A stretch of DNA of 64,000 nucleotides from Palsa-465 sp963800475 (GTDB lineage: Bacteria; Actinomycetota; Thermoleophilia; Solirubrobacterales; Solirubrobacteraceae). A program made the translations under genes and the position numbers. The stretch spans positions 124,001 to 188,000 of the forward strand of contig CAWDAZ010000002.1 in the NCBI GenBank assembly GCA_963800475.1. The letters are read 5' to 3'. Of the stretch, positions 25,901-35,773 are shown piece after piece (within the stretch, counting starts at the first letter, position 1; each line of letters opens with the position of its first letter). Under the pieces are notes generated by a model that ran no database searches, was not told the origin of the DNA, and saw only the letters and a program-made list of their open reading frames with translations.

Positions 25901-26581
25901 AGTTCGCGCCGCTATCGGGTCCAACGGGTTGCCCGCCGGGGCGCGGAGGTGATCCTGGCGGTGCGACCTCCGGGATGGAAGCGGGATGGCTGCGCTCAAG
26001 GCCACCAAAGCGTTCCGTCCGATTTCACCGTTCCCTCGGACGCCGAGCTTTGCAGCGGTTGCAACACCGGCGCGGACGGCGAGGTGATCGTCAGCTTCGT
26101 GACCGGCTGAACGCGCCCATCGGGTGGGCGCAGTCGAGCCGGTCGACGAAGCGCTAGGAGTGCGGACCGCTATCTACTGCACGAGACGAGCCCCGACAAC
26201 GGCGAGCGATTCCAACCCACCGCGACTATCCGTGGCTGCGCGACCAGCGAGAGCAGGCACGCGAGCGAGCGGCGAGCCGGAAGCTTGACCACTTGGAGCG
26301 AACACTTCATGACCCGCATCCCGGCTTGATGAAGGCTCGCGAGATGAAGGCGATCGACAGCGTGCGGGCAGCCACGTCCAAGCCTCCGCCAACCCCACAA
26401 TCGGCCGGAGGCTTCAGCTGGGCCCTACTCCGGCCGCGGGCGATTGCGCACCCGGTGCCCGGAATGCGGCAGGATCGGACCGAATCGGATCGGATCCCTC
26501 CTGAGTGCCGCCAGCCTCTCACCGACCGCAACGCCCGCCCGACCGGCATTCCTGGGAACGCCTGCCAACGTTGGTGTCCTT
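25901..26581. other. Non-coding right end of island 1
   Basis: About 680 bp without a supported gene. One frame near 26020-26110 reads SDFTVPSDAELCSGCNTGADGEVIVSF before a stop, and might be the tail of a lost secreted protein, but nothing upstream supports a gene. The region ends at attR. Confidence 0.45.
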
Positions 26582-26625
26582 CTTTCACGCAGGAGGTCGC
26601 CGGTTCGAATCCGGCTGGGGGTACT
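26582..26625. repeat. attR of island 1 (tRNA-Glu 3' copy)
   Basis: 43 of 44 bases match 1140-1183, covering the anticodon loop, variable loop, T-arm, 3' acceptor strand and 2 further bases of tRNA-Glu. The 5' half of a tRNA is absent, so this is not a gene but the reconstituted attachment core at the far end of island 1. Confidence 0.9.
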
Positions 26626-26650
26626 ACTACTCCTTCCTGAAAGCAGCGCG

Positions 26651-28567
26651 TCAGTCCCGCGCACGTCGTCCGTTGTGCTGCGGCTCGGACTGCTCGTAGA
26701 GCGCATCGAAGACGCTGGCGAACTCCTTGTAGACCACGTTTCGCTTGACCTTCAGGGTTGGCGTCAGCTCGCCCGCGTCCTGGCTGAGCTCGCGCTCGAG
26801 GATCGTGAACCGCTTGATCTGCTCGATCCGCGCGAACCGCTGGTTGACGGCGTCGACGGCGCTCTGGATCTCGGCTATGACCTGCCCATCGCTCGCCATC
26901 GACACGGGATCCGCTGGGACGCCGAGCTGCCGAGCGAGTGCCGGGAGCTCGTCGGGATCCAAGGTCAGCAGCGCCACGAGGTAGGGCCGATTGTCGCCGT
27001 ACACGACGGCCTCCGAGATCCAGCGGGTCTGCTTGAGGGCGTTCTCGATATTCGCAGCGCTGATGTTCTTGCCGCTCGAGGTGATGATCAGGTCCTTCTT
27101 GCGTCCGGTGATCGTCACGTACCCCTCGGCGTCGATCGAGCCCAGGTCGCCGGTCGCCAGCCAGCCGCCCGGCAGGGCTTCATCGGTGGCGGCTTCGTTC
27201 TTGAAGTAGCCGGTGAAGATGTTGGGGCCTCGCGCCTGCAGCTCGCCGTCGGGAGCGACACGCATCTCCAGCCCTGGCACCGGCTTGCCGACGGTCCCCA
27301 TCTTCATTTCGAGGTCGGTGTTGATCGTGCCGGCTGCGCAGGTCTCGGTCATTCCCCACGCCTCCACGACCACGATCCCGCATGCGTCGAAGAACTCGAG
27401 CACCTCGCGGGCGATCGGAGCGGCGGCGGTGACCGCCAGCTCCACCCGGCCACCGAACAGATCGCGCACCTTCGAGTGCACCAGCCGGTCGGCCACGTGG
27501 TGCTGGAGGGCGAGCGCGTGGCCGGGGGTCGCGCCGCTGCGTTCGAGCTCGCGCACGCGGTGGCCCACGCCGAGCGCCCACCCGAACATCGCGCGCTTGA
27601 GCCGTGGCTGGTCGGCGATCCCGCTCGTAGCGGCCGCGTAGATCTTCTCCCAGACCCGCGGCACGGACGAGAAGATCGTCGGCCGCGCCTCCCGGATATC
27701 GTCGAGCAGGCGCGTGGGGTCGCGTTGCCAATAGATCAAGGTGCCGCCGAGGTCGAGCGTGAACATCTGGGTGATGCGTCCGAACACGTGCGCCAGCGGC
27801 AGGAACAGGAAGAACTCGATCGGCTCGTCGGTGCGCGTCAGGTCGAGGCGCTCCTCGAGCGAGTGCGTGGCCTCGATGAAGTTGCGATGGGTGAGGATGC
27901 ACGCCTTCGGCGGTCCGGTCGTGCCGGACGTGTACACGAGGCTCGCCATCGAGTCGGGCTCGGCCGACGCCACCCGCGCGTCGACCTGCTCGTCTGGCAC
28001 ATCTGAGCCGAGCTCGATCAGCCTGTCCATTGTGATCGCGCCTTCACCTGCGCCATCGAACGCGATCACGTGCTCGAGCGCCGGGCAGTGGGCGTGGATC
28101 TGATCGACCTTCGCCACCTGAGAGGCGTCCTCGCAGAACACCGCCCGCGCCTCGGAGTGGCGCAGGACGTACTCACATTCCTCGGGGGAGTTCGTGTGGT
28201 AGATGGGAGCTACGACGGTTCCGGCGCAGAAGCTCCCGGCATCGGCGATCGTCCATTCGGGTCGGGTGTCGGCGAGGATCGAGACCCGCTCGCCGGGCTC
28301 GATCCCGAGCGCGATCAGTCCCTTCGCGATCGCGCGGGCGCGGCGAACAAGCTCGGGATAACCGATCTCCTTCCAGCTGCCCGCCTCCTTGTAGCGCAGG
28401 GCCACGCCATCACGATCGCGCGAGCGCACGATCATCTCCCCGAGGGTCTGCGCTCCGGTCGAGAGCTCGAGCGCCGAGCCCTGGGCCGGCTGAACAGGCT
28501 CGGTCTGCGATGCGGGGACTGCAACGCCGGTTGCTGCTGGCGTATGTGTGATCGTATCGCCGCTCAT
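26651..28567 (-). CDS. Long-chain acyl-CoA synthetase (FadD15-like)
   Basis: A 638-residue AMP-forming ligase. The core motif YTSGTTGPPK is at about 212-221 and is followed by GYFKNEAATDEALPGGWLATGDLGSID, GRKKDLIITSSGKNISAANIE and a C-terminal KRNVV. It activates long-chain fatty acids as acyl-AMP then acyl-CoA. The start at 28567 has AAAGGA 6 nt upstream; the longer frame to 28633 has no such site. It is divergent from the WS/DGAT gene 200 bp away, which consumes acyl-CoA, so the pair probably supports wax ester or triacylglycerol synthesis. It lies between the two islands. Confidence 0.92.
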   Translation of the reverse strand: MSGDTITHTPAATGVAVPASQTEPVQPAQGSALELSTGAQTLGEMIVRSRDRDGVALRYKEAGSWKEIGYPELVRRARAIAKGLIALGIEPGERVSILADTRPEWTIADAGSFCAGTVVAPIYHTNSPEECEYVLRHSEARAVFCEDASQVAKVDQIHAHCPALEHVIAFDGAGEGAITMDRLIELGSDVPDEQVDARVASAEPDSMASLVYTSGTTGPPKACILTHRNFIEATHSLEERLDLTRTDEPIEFFLFLPLAHVFGRITQMFTLDLGGTLIYWQRDPTRLLDDIREARPTIFSSVPRVWEKIYAAATSGIADQPRLKRAMFGWALGVGHRVRELERSGATPGHALALQHHVADRLVHSKVRDLFGGRVELAVTAAAPIAREVLEFFDACGIVVVEAWGMTETCAAGTINTDLEMKMGTVGKPVPGLEMRVAPDGELQARGPNIFTGYFKNEAATDEALPGGWLATGDLGSIDAEGYVTITGRKKDLIITSSGKNISAANIENALKQTRWISEAVVYGDNRPYLVALLTLDPDELPALARQLGVPADPVSMASDGQVIAEIQSAVDAVNQRFARIEQIKRFTILERELSQDAGELTPTLKVKRNVVYKEFASVFDALYEQSEPQHNGRRARD

Positions 28568-28770
28568 CTCGGGTCCTTTCTCTGCGGCCGCGGGGTAGAT
28601 GCCCAACATCGCTCCTTCGCGGCCGGTCCGCATCGGCGCAGATCGGCAGAGGCGCTTCGGTCTTCTACGGCTTCGCGGCTCTCCACGGATCCGCGAGCGG
28701 CCTTTTCCACGATGCGGGAGGTGATCGCCCGATCTACGTTCGCTTGAAGCGAACCCAGGAGGACGGAATC

Positions 28771-30171
28771 ATGGCCGAGCACCTGAGCCCACTCGACGCG
28801 ATGTTCCTCGAGCTCGAACAGGCCGACGACAGCGCGCACATGCACATCGGCGCCGTGATCATCTTCGACCCGACGCCGGACGGCCACCCGCCGACGCTCA
28901 CGGATCTCGCGGAGCAGCTGGAAGCCCGGCTTGGACCCCTCCCTCGCTATCGCCAGAAGCTTTCGAGCGCTCGCACCGGCGGTCTGACCTGGCCCACCTG
29001 GGAAGTCGACCCGCGCTTTGACATCCGCGACCACCTTCGGCGTGCCGTGGTGCCCGCGCCGGGCGGCGACGCCGAGCTCACCGAGTGGATCGGAGACTTC
29101 TACTCCCACCGTCTCGATCGCAGCCGACCGCTTTGGGAGACGGTCGTGCTTGAAGGGCTCGAGGACGGGCGCTGGGCGCTCGCCACAAAGACGCACCACT
29201 GCATGGTCGACGGCATCGCCTCGGTCGATGTCGGCTATTTGCTGCTCGACGAGGAGCCCGATCCAACGACACCCGGCCGGCCCCCCGAAGGACGCCCGCA
29301 GCAAACGCAGGACAGCTGGAGCGCGCCTGGCCTCCTGCTCCGCGGCACCCGCGCGGGTCTCTCGGCGGCCGCGCACCCCCGGACCACGCTCGGGCGCTCC
29401 CGCGCGATGTTGGAGATGATGATCAAGGAAGAGCTAGTCGCGGCACCGACCACGAGCCTCAACCAGCCGATCGGCGGGACGCGCCGCTACGAGCTGGTGC
29501 GGGTCCCACTCGAGGAGCTCGGCCTGATCAGGTCGGAGCTCGGCGGGACGGTCAACGACATCGTGCTGGCGCTGTGCGCGGGCGGCCTGCGGCGGCTGCT
29601 GCTCAGCCGTGGCGAGCAACTCCCGCCCGAAGGCCTCCGCGGCCAGATCCCCGTCAACATCCGCGACGCAAGCGAGCACCTCGCGCTCGGAAACCGCCTC
29701 GTGTCGCTGTTCGTGCACCTTCCGATCACCGTGGACGATCCGCTGCGCCGTTATCAGGCGGTGGTCGGCGAAGCCGAACATCGCAAGCGCAGCTCGCAGG
29801 CGATGGGCGCAAAGACGCTGATCGACATGACGAGCTTCGCCCCGCCCGTGCTGCACACCGTGCTCGCCCAGGCGCTGTTCGACGTGCGGCTGTTCAACGT
29901 CACGATCACCAACGTCCCGGCCTCGCCCAAGACGCTCTACTCGTTCGGCGCACCCGTCGTCGAGGTACTGCCGCTGGTGCCGCTGTTCGCACGGCACGCG
30001 GTCGGGATTGCAGCCGTCAGTTACGCCGGGGATCTGGTGTTCGGACTCAACGCCGACCGCGCGTCTGTGCCGGACCTCGACGTCCTGGCCGACGGCATCC
30101 GCGAGTCGCTGGCCGAGCTCCAAGCGCTCGTCCCGAGTAGAGCACCCGCTAGCTCCACCGCTAGTCCGTAG
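28771..30171 (+). CDS. Wax ester synthase / diacylglycerol acyltransferase
   Basis: A 466-residue WS/DGAT. The N-terminus HLSPLDAMFLELEQADDSAHMHIGA is diagnostic, and the acyltransferase motif HHxxxDG is seen as THHCMVDGIAS with H142, H143, D147 and G148. VNDIVLALCAGGLRRLL and FNVTITNVPAS mark the C-terminal lobe. It esterifies acyl-CoA to fatty alcohols or diacylglycerol for storage lipid at the membrane. Start at 28771 is fixed by AGGAGG 9 nt upstream. It neighbours, divergently, an acyl-CoA synthetase that could supply substrate. Confidence 0.92.
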   Translation: MAEHLSPLDAMFLELEQADDSAHMHIGAVIIFDPTPDGHPPTLTDLAEQLEARLGPLPRYRQKLSSARTGGLTWPTWEVDPRFDIRDHLRRAVVPAPGGDAELTEWIGDFYSHRLDRSRPLWETVVLEGLEDGRWALATKTHHCMVDGIASVDVGYLLLDEEPDPTTPGRPPEGRPQQTQDSWSAPGLLLRGTRAGLSAAAHPRTTLGRSRAMLEMMIKEELVAAPTTSLNQPIGGTRRYELVRVPLEELGLIRSELGGTVNDIVLALCAGGLRRLLLSRGEQLPPEGLRGQIPVNIRDASEHLALGNRLVSLFVHLPITVDDPLRRYQAVVGEAEHRKRSSQAMGAKTLIDMTSFAPPVLHTVLAQALFDVRLFNVTITNVPASPKTLYSFGAPVVEVLPLVPLFARHAVGIAAVSYAGDLVFGLNADRASVPDLDVLADGIRESLAELQALVPSRAPASSTASP

Positions 30172-30320
30172 GTGCGCGCCGCGACGGACGTTGGTCAGCC
30201 GCCCTCGGCCTCGGTCCACGGCGCCGGCCGCGGCGCCGCGTCCAGCGCACGCCCTGCTGCGCCGCGCCCGAGCCGCGCCCGAGCCGAGCCCGCCGACGCG
30301 GCTATAGCATCAGCCACCCC

Positions 30321-30393
30321 GGGCGGTTAGCTCAGTTGGTAGAGCGCCTGCCTTACAAGCAGGAGGTCGGCGGTTCGAGGCCGTCACCGCCCA
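30321..30393 (+). tRNA. tRNA-Val(UAC), island 2 attachment gene
   Basis: A 73-nt cloverleaf: acceptor GGGCGGT/ACCGCCC, D-stem GCTC/GAGC with loop AGTTGGTA, anticodon stem CCTGC/GCAGG around CTTACAA (anticodon UAC), T-stem GGCGG/CCGTC with one G-U, loop TTCGAGG, discriminator A. CCA is not encoded. Its 3' 46 bases are repeated exactly at 60148-60193, identifying it as the integration site of island 2. Confidence 0.95.
30348..30393. repeat. attL of island 2 (within tRNA-Val)
   Basis: 46 bp identical to 60148-60193, running from the second anticodon-stem base of tRNA-Val to the discriminator base. Identity ends sharply at both sides. Confidence 0.92.
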
Positions 30394-30691
30394 CTGGTCA
30401 GGAAAGACCTGCAAGGATGTGTATTTCAATGCCCGTGGCCTAGACAGCGAGACCTATGGTTCCGGCGGCTTGGGGGTGCAAATGGGGTGCACCAGGTTCT
30501 GCGTCCGCTTCACCCTCTCGGCTTTGCGGGCTCGGCCCGAGGGACAACGAGAGCCCTCGTGGTCACCAATGGGATTCCGAGCTCGGGCGAGCTCACGCCG
30601 ACAAAGCCGTCGTAGCTGCGGTGCGCCCGCGACTGCGATGTGCGCAAGCGTAGGCCCGCCCTTTGACCTGTCTGCGGGCCATACTGTTCTT

Positions 30692-31357
30692 ATGGAAGCT
30701 CGTGGTGCATACCCCGCCGATCGCGCAGCCGCGCTTTCGGGAGTGCCGAAGGCAACGATCTACTACTGGGCGCGAAACGAGATCCTCGTGCCGAGCGTGT
30801 CCCCGGGCCGGGTAAGGCTTTGGTCGTACAGCGATCTCCTCGGTCTTCGGACCATCGCATGGCTGCGTGCAACCAAAACTTCTCCGGATGGGTTCGAGGT
30901 GCCAGCGACCACGATGAAGTTCGTCCGTCGTGCGCTGCGTGACCTCCGTGATCTCGAACTCGACCTGTGGACCGAGGAAAGCACCCCGAACGTGGGCGTT
31001 GATCGAAATGGCGAAATCGTTCTCGATCCAAGTGGGCAAGCCCGGCATCTCGATGGCCAGCAGCTTCTCGACGCCGACATGCTCGACGTTCTGCGCCCCT
31101 TCGACTTGGGTACAGCGCGTGGAGGCCCAGACTTAGTCGCTCCCCGGCCGCGGCTTCGGATCGTTCCAGGCAAGCTCGCCGGCGCTCCTCACGTCTACCG
31201 GACCCGGATCGAGACCGAAGCGCTTGCCGCGTTGCGGTGGCGGGGGTTGCAGCCGGGCAAGATCGTTGATCTCTACCCGGTTCTGGAGCCGGCGGACGTC
31301 GAGGATGCGCTCGACCTGGAACGGCAGCTCCAGCCGGATCTAGCGCTCGCCGCCTGA
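30692..31357 (+). CDS. Antitoxin: MerR-like HTH fused to DUF433
   Basis: A 221-residue protein starting at ATG 30692. Residues about 6-55 form a MerR-type helix-turn-helix (YPADRAAALSGVPKATIYYW ... RLWSYSDLLGLR). The C-terminal part (about 165-212) is DUF433: VYRTRIETEALAALRWRGLQPGKIVDLYPVLEPADVEDAL. DUF433 proteins are antitoxins paired with PIN-like DUF5615 toxins; the MerR fusion should provide operator binding for autoregulation. The partner gene begins 14 bp downstream. The module sits beside attL of island 2 and could stabilise the island. Confidence 0.85.
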   Translation: MEARGAYPADRAAALSGVPKATIYYWARNEILVPSVSPGRVRLWSYSDLLGLRTIAWLRATKTSPDGFEVPATTMKFVRRALRDLRDLELDLWTEESTPNVGVDRNGEIVLDPSGQARHLDGQQLLDADMLDVLRPFDLGTARGGPDLVAPRPRLRIVPGKLAGAPHVYRTRIETEALAALRWRGLQPGKIVDLYPVLEPADVEDALDLERQLQPDLALAA

Positions 31358-31371
31358 CGAGAGTCCAGGCG

Positions 31372-31878
31372 ATGGCTCGCCTGTTTGCGTTAGATCAGAA
31401 CTTCCCGCTGCCGATCGTCGACAGCCTTCGCGAGTGGCTCGCGGCTGATGCGGATCTCATTCCGATTGCTGATGTCCGCAGCGGCATGGCCACGCTGGAG
31501 GACTGGGAAGTGCTGCTCGCTCTTCACACGGACAAACGGGGCTGGGATGGCTTGATCACAACCGACTCCAGCATGCTCAGCCTCCCGCGGGAGTTGTCGG
31601 TGCTCTGCCAGACCAAACTCACGCTGGTCGTCGCTGTGGCTGCCGGCCACGACCCGATTAAGGCGACGGGTCTTGTCTTCGCGCACATCTCGAACATCTG
31701 CGCACGGACTCGTGCGGACACCGCTCAGGTGTGGCGGCTTGCTACCGCCGCGAAACCGGCTGAAGACCCGTGGGAACACCTCGGGCGTGCCGCCAAGCGC
31801 AGGGGGGAGACCGCGCAGCAGGCATTCGCGCGCGAGCGCCTGGATGCCAATGAGCTGGCTCGATCACCGCTCCCTTAG
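31372..31878 (+). CDS. Toxin: DUF5615 PIN-like nuclease
   Basis: A 168-residue PIN-like protein. MARLFALDQNFPLPIVDSL supplies D8, TLEDWEVL supplies the central acidic residues (about 43-46), and GWDGLITTDSSM supplies D65, matching the acidic active site of DUF5615/Mut7-C RNases. Residues 90-120 (AAGHDPIKATGLVFAHISNIC) complete the fold. It likely cleaves RNA when not bound by the upstream DUF433 antitoxin, with which it is co-transcribed. A C-terminal 35-residue basic extension is present. Confidence 0.82.
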   Translation: MARLFALDQNFPLPIVDSLREWLAADADLIPIADVRSGMATLEDWEVLLALHTDKRGWDGLITTDSSMLSLPRELSVLCQTKLTLVVAVAAGHDPIKATGLVFAHISNICARTRADTAQVWRLATAAKPAEDPWEHLGRAAKRRGETAQQAFARERLDANELARSPLP

Positions 31879-32021
31879 AACGAATCTCCCGGCGTCGATT
31901 GCAGCCGATCACGCGGGCTCGCCGAGCCCGCGGCGTGTCGCGAGATTGGCGAATACCGGGGCTCTTGCACTGCCGTCCTTCTTGGCTGCTGCCAGGTCCT
32001 TCCAACAGCCGCTGTCCGACT

Positions 32022-32912
32022 CTAGGTGATGGTGTCAGCCCACTTATTGATGGCGTCGACGAGTTCCTGCGGTCGGGTGAGCGTGGGGACGTGACCTGTG
32101 TCCGGAAGCGTGACCAGCTCGGAGGTTGATATGGCCGCCGCGACCGCCTTGCCGATCTCGATCGGGACGATCGCGTCGTCTTCTCCGTGAACAACGAGGG
32201 TCGGCACACTGACCTGGCCCAGGTCGACCGCGACGTCGTTTTCGTAGTGTGACTCGAAGATCCTCGCCGCGGCTTCAGGATCGGCTCGCAGCAGGATCTG
32301 CCGACCCCAGCGCCGGATGTGCTCGCTGTCGGGCTCAGGAACACAAGCATCGACAAAGGCGGCGACGGTGCGCGGGAAATCCGTCCTGGAGCCATCCACA
32401 AGCGGAGCTGTGCGCTCGCGACTCGCCGCCGGCGCACCATCCACAAGCACGAGGCCCCGGAAGCGGCTTGGGTCACGTATCACAGCCTGTAAGCAAGTCA
32501 ACGCCCCAAGCGACTCGCCTGCCAGGACGCACGAGTCGACGCGGTAATGGTCCATCACTGTGAACAGGTCATCGACGAGACCCTCCGGAGTGATCGCCTC
32601 CGGCGGCGCCGTGCTCGCGCCAGAACCACGATGGTCATATCCGATGCACCGCCAGCGATCCTGCATCAGCTGAAACGGCTCTTGCCAGAGCTCCCAGCTG
32701 CCAACCCATCCGCCGTGGGCAACGAACGGAGACCCCGAGCCAAACGCGACCGTATTGAGCAGAAAACCCCCCGCCGGGACAAACACGGCGCTCAACCTAG
32801 CAGGAGCGTAGAGACGCGACACAGACCGTTCGCGCAGCGGAAGCACGCGCCCACGGAGCGCACCGCTGCTGGCCCTGCATCCTGTCGCCTGGACGGCAGC
32901 ACCAGCGGTCAC
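32022..32912 (-). CDS. Alpha/beta hydrolase
   Basis: A hydrolase-fold protein of up to 296 residues. VAHGGWVGSWELWQEPF is the oxyanion-hole region, IGYDHRGSGAS the strand-4 loop, and LAGESLGALTCL the nucleophile elbow with Ser. VVHGEDDAIVPIEIG gives the Asp and LPDTGHVPTLTRP the His of the triad. Substrate unknown (ester, haloalkane or lactone). The first 30 residues are arginine-rich, so GTG near 32822 may be the true start. The frame is intact within an island where many genes are broken. Confidence 0.83.
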   Translation of the reverse strand: MTAGAAVQATGCRASSGALRGRVLPLRERSVSRLYAPARLSAVFVPAGGFLLNTVAFGSGSPFVAHGGWVGSWELWQEPFQLMQDRWRCIGYDHRGSGASTAPPEAITPEGLVDDLFTVMDHYRVDSCVLAGESLGALTCLQAVIRDPSRFRGLVLVDGAPAASRERTAPLVDGSRTDFPRTVAAFVDACVPEPDSEHIRRWGRQILLRADPEAAARIFESHYENDVAVDLGQVSVPTLVVHGEDDAIVPIEIGKAVAAAISTSELVTLPDTGHVPTLTRPQELVDAINKWADTIT

Positions 32913-33136
32913 GACCCTGAGGCTGGCGACGGCTTAGCCGGCGATTTGCTGGAGCCCCGTCCGCCCCGCTTTGCTCGCGCGACGGTACTTCAGCCCAGCC
33001 AGGCTCAGTGCCCGCCTTGCGCGGATTGCGCAACTGACGATTTGCGAGACCACCTCGACCAGTGGGACTCTGGCCTGCTTTGCCTTGGCGACGGGTGTGT
33101 CGGGGCTTCCGCTCGTGGGGGGGCACCGCCCCATTG

Positions 33137-34128
33137 CTAGCGCCGGCGTCCTGAACGCTTCTTCTTCTTGCGTGGCGGAGGCGGCGGCCGCGTCTCACGC
33201 CGGGTGCGTGTGCTCGACCCAACGGCGGCGGGCTGCTTTTCCTCGGGCCTGAGCTTTCCGCGGAGTAGCCCGGAGAGTCCACCGCTCCCGCCGGGACCGT
33301 GCCCGTTGGCGTCCGCGGCGGCGGGCCGGCGGGCGCGCCCGCCACACGATGAGGCTGGAGCGGCCGGGGTCACCGGCAAGACTGGCCCAATTCGCCGGCG
33401 GATCGCCCACTGCTGGGCCATCGTCCACGTGTTGGTGGTGATCCAGTAGAGGATCAACCCGGCAGGGAAGCTGATGATGAAGATCACGAAGAACAGCGGG
33501 AGCATCAGCATCATCCGCCGCTGGGTCTGATCCATCGTCGGCGCCTGCATCATCAGGCTCGAAGCCAGCTGCGTCCCGACGTAGAGCACGATCAGCCGAC
33601 CAGCGTCAGGCCGGTAGCGGTGTTGGTCAGGTCGTGGATGAACAGCCAGCTCGATCCGTTGAGCCCGTGACACGCGGTCGTGTGTCCGACCGCTTCCTTG
33701 AGCGGGATGTTGTGATGCAGCGCATAGGCGTGCCGATATGCCGCCTGGAGGCCCGGGCAGATGTCCTCACGCAGCCGCGTGCGCAGCGTGTAGAAGAGGC
33801 CGATGAAGACCGGGATCTGCGCCACCAGGGGGAGAAACGAGGCAAACGGGTTGATCTCGTTCTCCTTGTAGAACTTCATGATCTCCTGCTGCTGGCGCTG
33901 TTTGTCGTCCTTGTACTTCGCCTGGATCGCCTTCAACTGCGGCGCGAGGTGCTGAAGCTTCTGCATCGAGTGCATCTGCTTGACGGCCAGTGGAAGCAGC
34001 AGCGCTCGCACCACGACCGTCAGCGCGATGATCGACCAGCCCCACGAGCCGCCGATGATGCTGTGGAAGAAGACGAGGACCGGACCGAAGATGTCGATCA
34101 GCGGCTGAAAGATGTTGGCGAGAACCAT
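33137..34128 (-). pseudogene. yidC: YidC/Oxa1 membrane insertase, frameshifted
   Basis: The N-terminal frame from ATG 34128 (MVLANIFQPLIDIFGPVLVFF, SWGWSIIALTVVVRALLLPL, KQMHSMQKLQHLAPQLKAIQAKYKDDKQRQQQEIMKFYKENEINP, PVFIGLFYTLR) is a typical YidC core. It is lost near 33595 after LTNTATG, and the next frame continues VLYVGTQLASSLMMQ, MMLMLPLFFVIFIISFPAGLILYWITTNTWTMAQQW and a Lys/Arg tail. One base restores the whole protein. Housekeeping yidC normally sits near rpmH-rnpA, so this is probably an extra copy carried by the island. Confidence 0.87.
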
Positions 34129-34237
34129 CGTCAGGTGTGTGAGGCTGTGGCGTTCGGGGTGGCGGAGGCGGTCTTCTGGGCGGCCGCCCCGTACATGTCG
34201 GCTGCAGCGAGACGTGTGGGGTCCGGGACGGGCATCG

Positions 34238-35693
34238 TCAGAGGCGGTCGCTGGCGATGAGCCGGTTCCAGTCGGATCCAAGCGGCCGCCGGAGCGTGCA
34301 GGCGGCGATCGGTTGGCCGCGTTCCTCGTTATCGAGATGCCAGCGGTTCTCGACATGAACGATCAGCCGTCCACGAGCTGCATAGGAGGTCGAGATCCTG
34401 TGGGCGTAGCCGACGGTGAGGACGAAACGCTGCGGAAGGTGCGCTGGCCGCCAGTACTGCCAGCTCAGGTGCCCGCTGAGGATCGTCGGCAGCCCTCGTC
34501 CGTAGAACTGGAGCGCGGAGGCCTCACCGTAGTTGTGGGCGAGGATCGCCCCATCAGCACGCTCGGCCGCCGGGACCGAGCGCCAGGCCTGCTCGACCTG
34601 AGCGGTCATCTCCGGCCAGCCGATCTCGTCCTTGAAGTACCCGATCTTCCAGATGCTCGAGTTGACCAGCTGGCGGGTCGAGTAGAAGGGCACGATGATC
34701 GGACCGGCCAGCGCGATCACGACCGCCTGGATCGCAACGGCACCGCCGAGGAGCAGGGCTCGTCGTCCAGGGTGCAGCCACCCCTCGAGGGCGATCGCTC
34801 CGGCGGCACGGCCAGGGCGTCGGCCGGCAGTGGGTAGTAGGAGCGGCCGCTCTCCAGGAAGAAGATCGCGGTGACAAGAACCGGAATCAGCGCGAGCGCT
34901 CGCAGGCCACGGCGCCAAAGCCACACCACTCCCGCGGCCGCAAGCATGCTCGTGGCCCCCAGGAAGAGCAGCTGCTCGGCCAGATAGGCGAACCGCGATG
35001 TGTCCGAAGCTGTCTTGGCGTTCTGGCTCGCGAAGAAGTGAAGGCTGGGCCAGCCGTGCTGCGCCTGCCAGACAAGGTTGGGGACCAGCAGCGCGACGGC
35101 GATCGCCAGACCCAACCACGGCCAAACGCTCGCGAGCTGGCGGCGCTCGCGCGTCAGGACGAGGCGCGACGGCGAAGCCCAGGATCAGAAAGCCGATCGT
35201 GTACTTGGCCTCGAGCCCGACCCCGGCGATCACGCCGAGCAGCGAGCCACAAACGCGGCTCGCCCCGGACCAGGAGCCGCACGGACACATAGAGGAAGGC
35301 CGTCCACGCGAGCGCGTCGAGCCAGGTCGGGATGAAAGATGCTTGCTGAACCCAGGATGTACGGCGTCAGCGCCCACGCCACCGAGGCGATCAACTGGGC
35401 TCGGCGTCCGCCGCCCGAGCTCGCGGGCGATGAACGCGACCAGGACCACGCTTGCCGCGCCCGACGCGAGGCTCACGATGCGCAGGGCGAGCAGCGATCC
35501 CGGGGCAAGGTGATCGACGATCCAGCCGACGCACCGCGATCAGTGGCGGAAAGTCGACATACCCGAGAGCCAGGTGATGAGCGGCAGACAGGAAATAGAG
35601 CTCGTCACGGTCCCAGCCATAGCGCGACATGAACGGCGCGCTCACCGCGACCAGAACCACGACCCCGGTGAGCCCGATCACGGCGTGGTCCAC
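34238..35693 (-). pseudogene. GT39/ArnT-like membrane glycosyltransferase, multiple frameshifts
   Basis: Pieces in successive frames make one protein. The start (from 35693) reads GLTGVVVLVAVSAPFMSRYGWDRDELYFLSAAHHLALGYVDFPPL, the GT39 loop with acidic DE. ASGAASVVLVAFIARELGRR, LLGVIAGVGLEAKYTIGFLILGFAV, LAIAVALLVPNLVWQAQHGWPS and YPLPADALAVP follow, ending LPTILSGHLSWQYWRP. At least four frame changes separate them. The family transfers sugars from polyprenyl phosphate across the membrane. Long coding stretches survive between breaks, so sequencing error is a serious alternative to decay. Confidence 0.8.
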
Positions 35694-35773
35694 GCCGAGT
35701 CCCGCGTCCTGGCAGCGGTGCTAACGCGTGAGGAACCACGCAGATCGAGCGAATACGCTCCCGAGCTCACCGC

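Larger units (their letters stand above)
1140..26625. mobile_element. Genomic island 1 (tRNA-Glu integrated)
   Basis: This interval of about 25.5 kb is bounded by direct repeats of the tRNA-Glu 3' end. At the tRNA end it has the standard integrative-element module: tyrosine recombinase, excisionase-like HTH protein and another HTH protein, all pointing toward the tRNA. Cargo includes a sulfite-oxidase-type enzyme, secreted proteins, an IS630 insertion and a large surface-glycan/amide-ligase cluster. No conjugation or replication genes were recognised, so it is probably a mobilisable or passively spread island. The boundaries are read directly from the repeats; that all genes between them moved together is inference. 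Confidence 0.75.

Noticed and set aside
26582..26625. Second tRNA-Glu gene
   Set aside because: Only the 3' half is present; no D-arm or 5' acceptor strand, so it is an attachment repeat.
26444..28006. Long open frame (520 codons) antisense to the acyl-CoA synthetase
   Set aside because: High-GC antisense shadow: no domain, arginine/glycine/histidine-rich, and the opposite frame has all AMP-ligase motifs.
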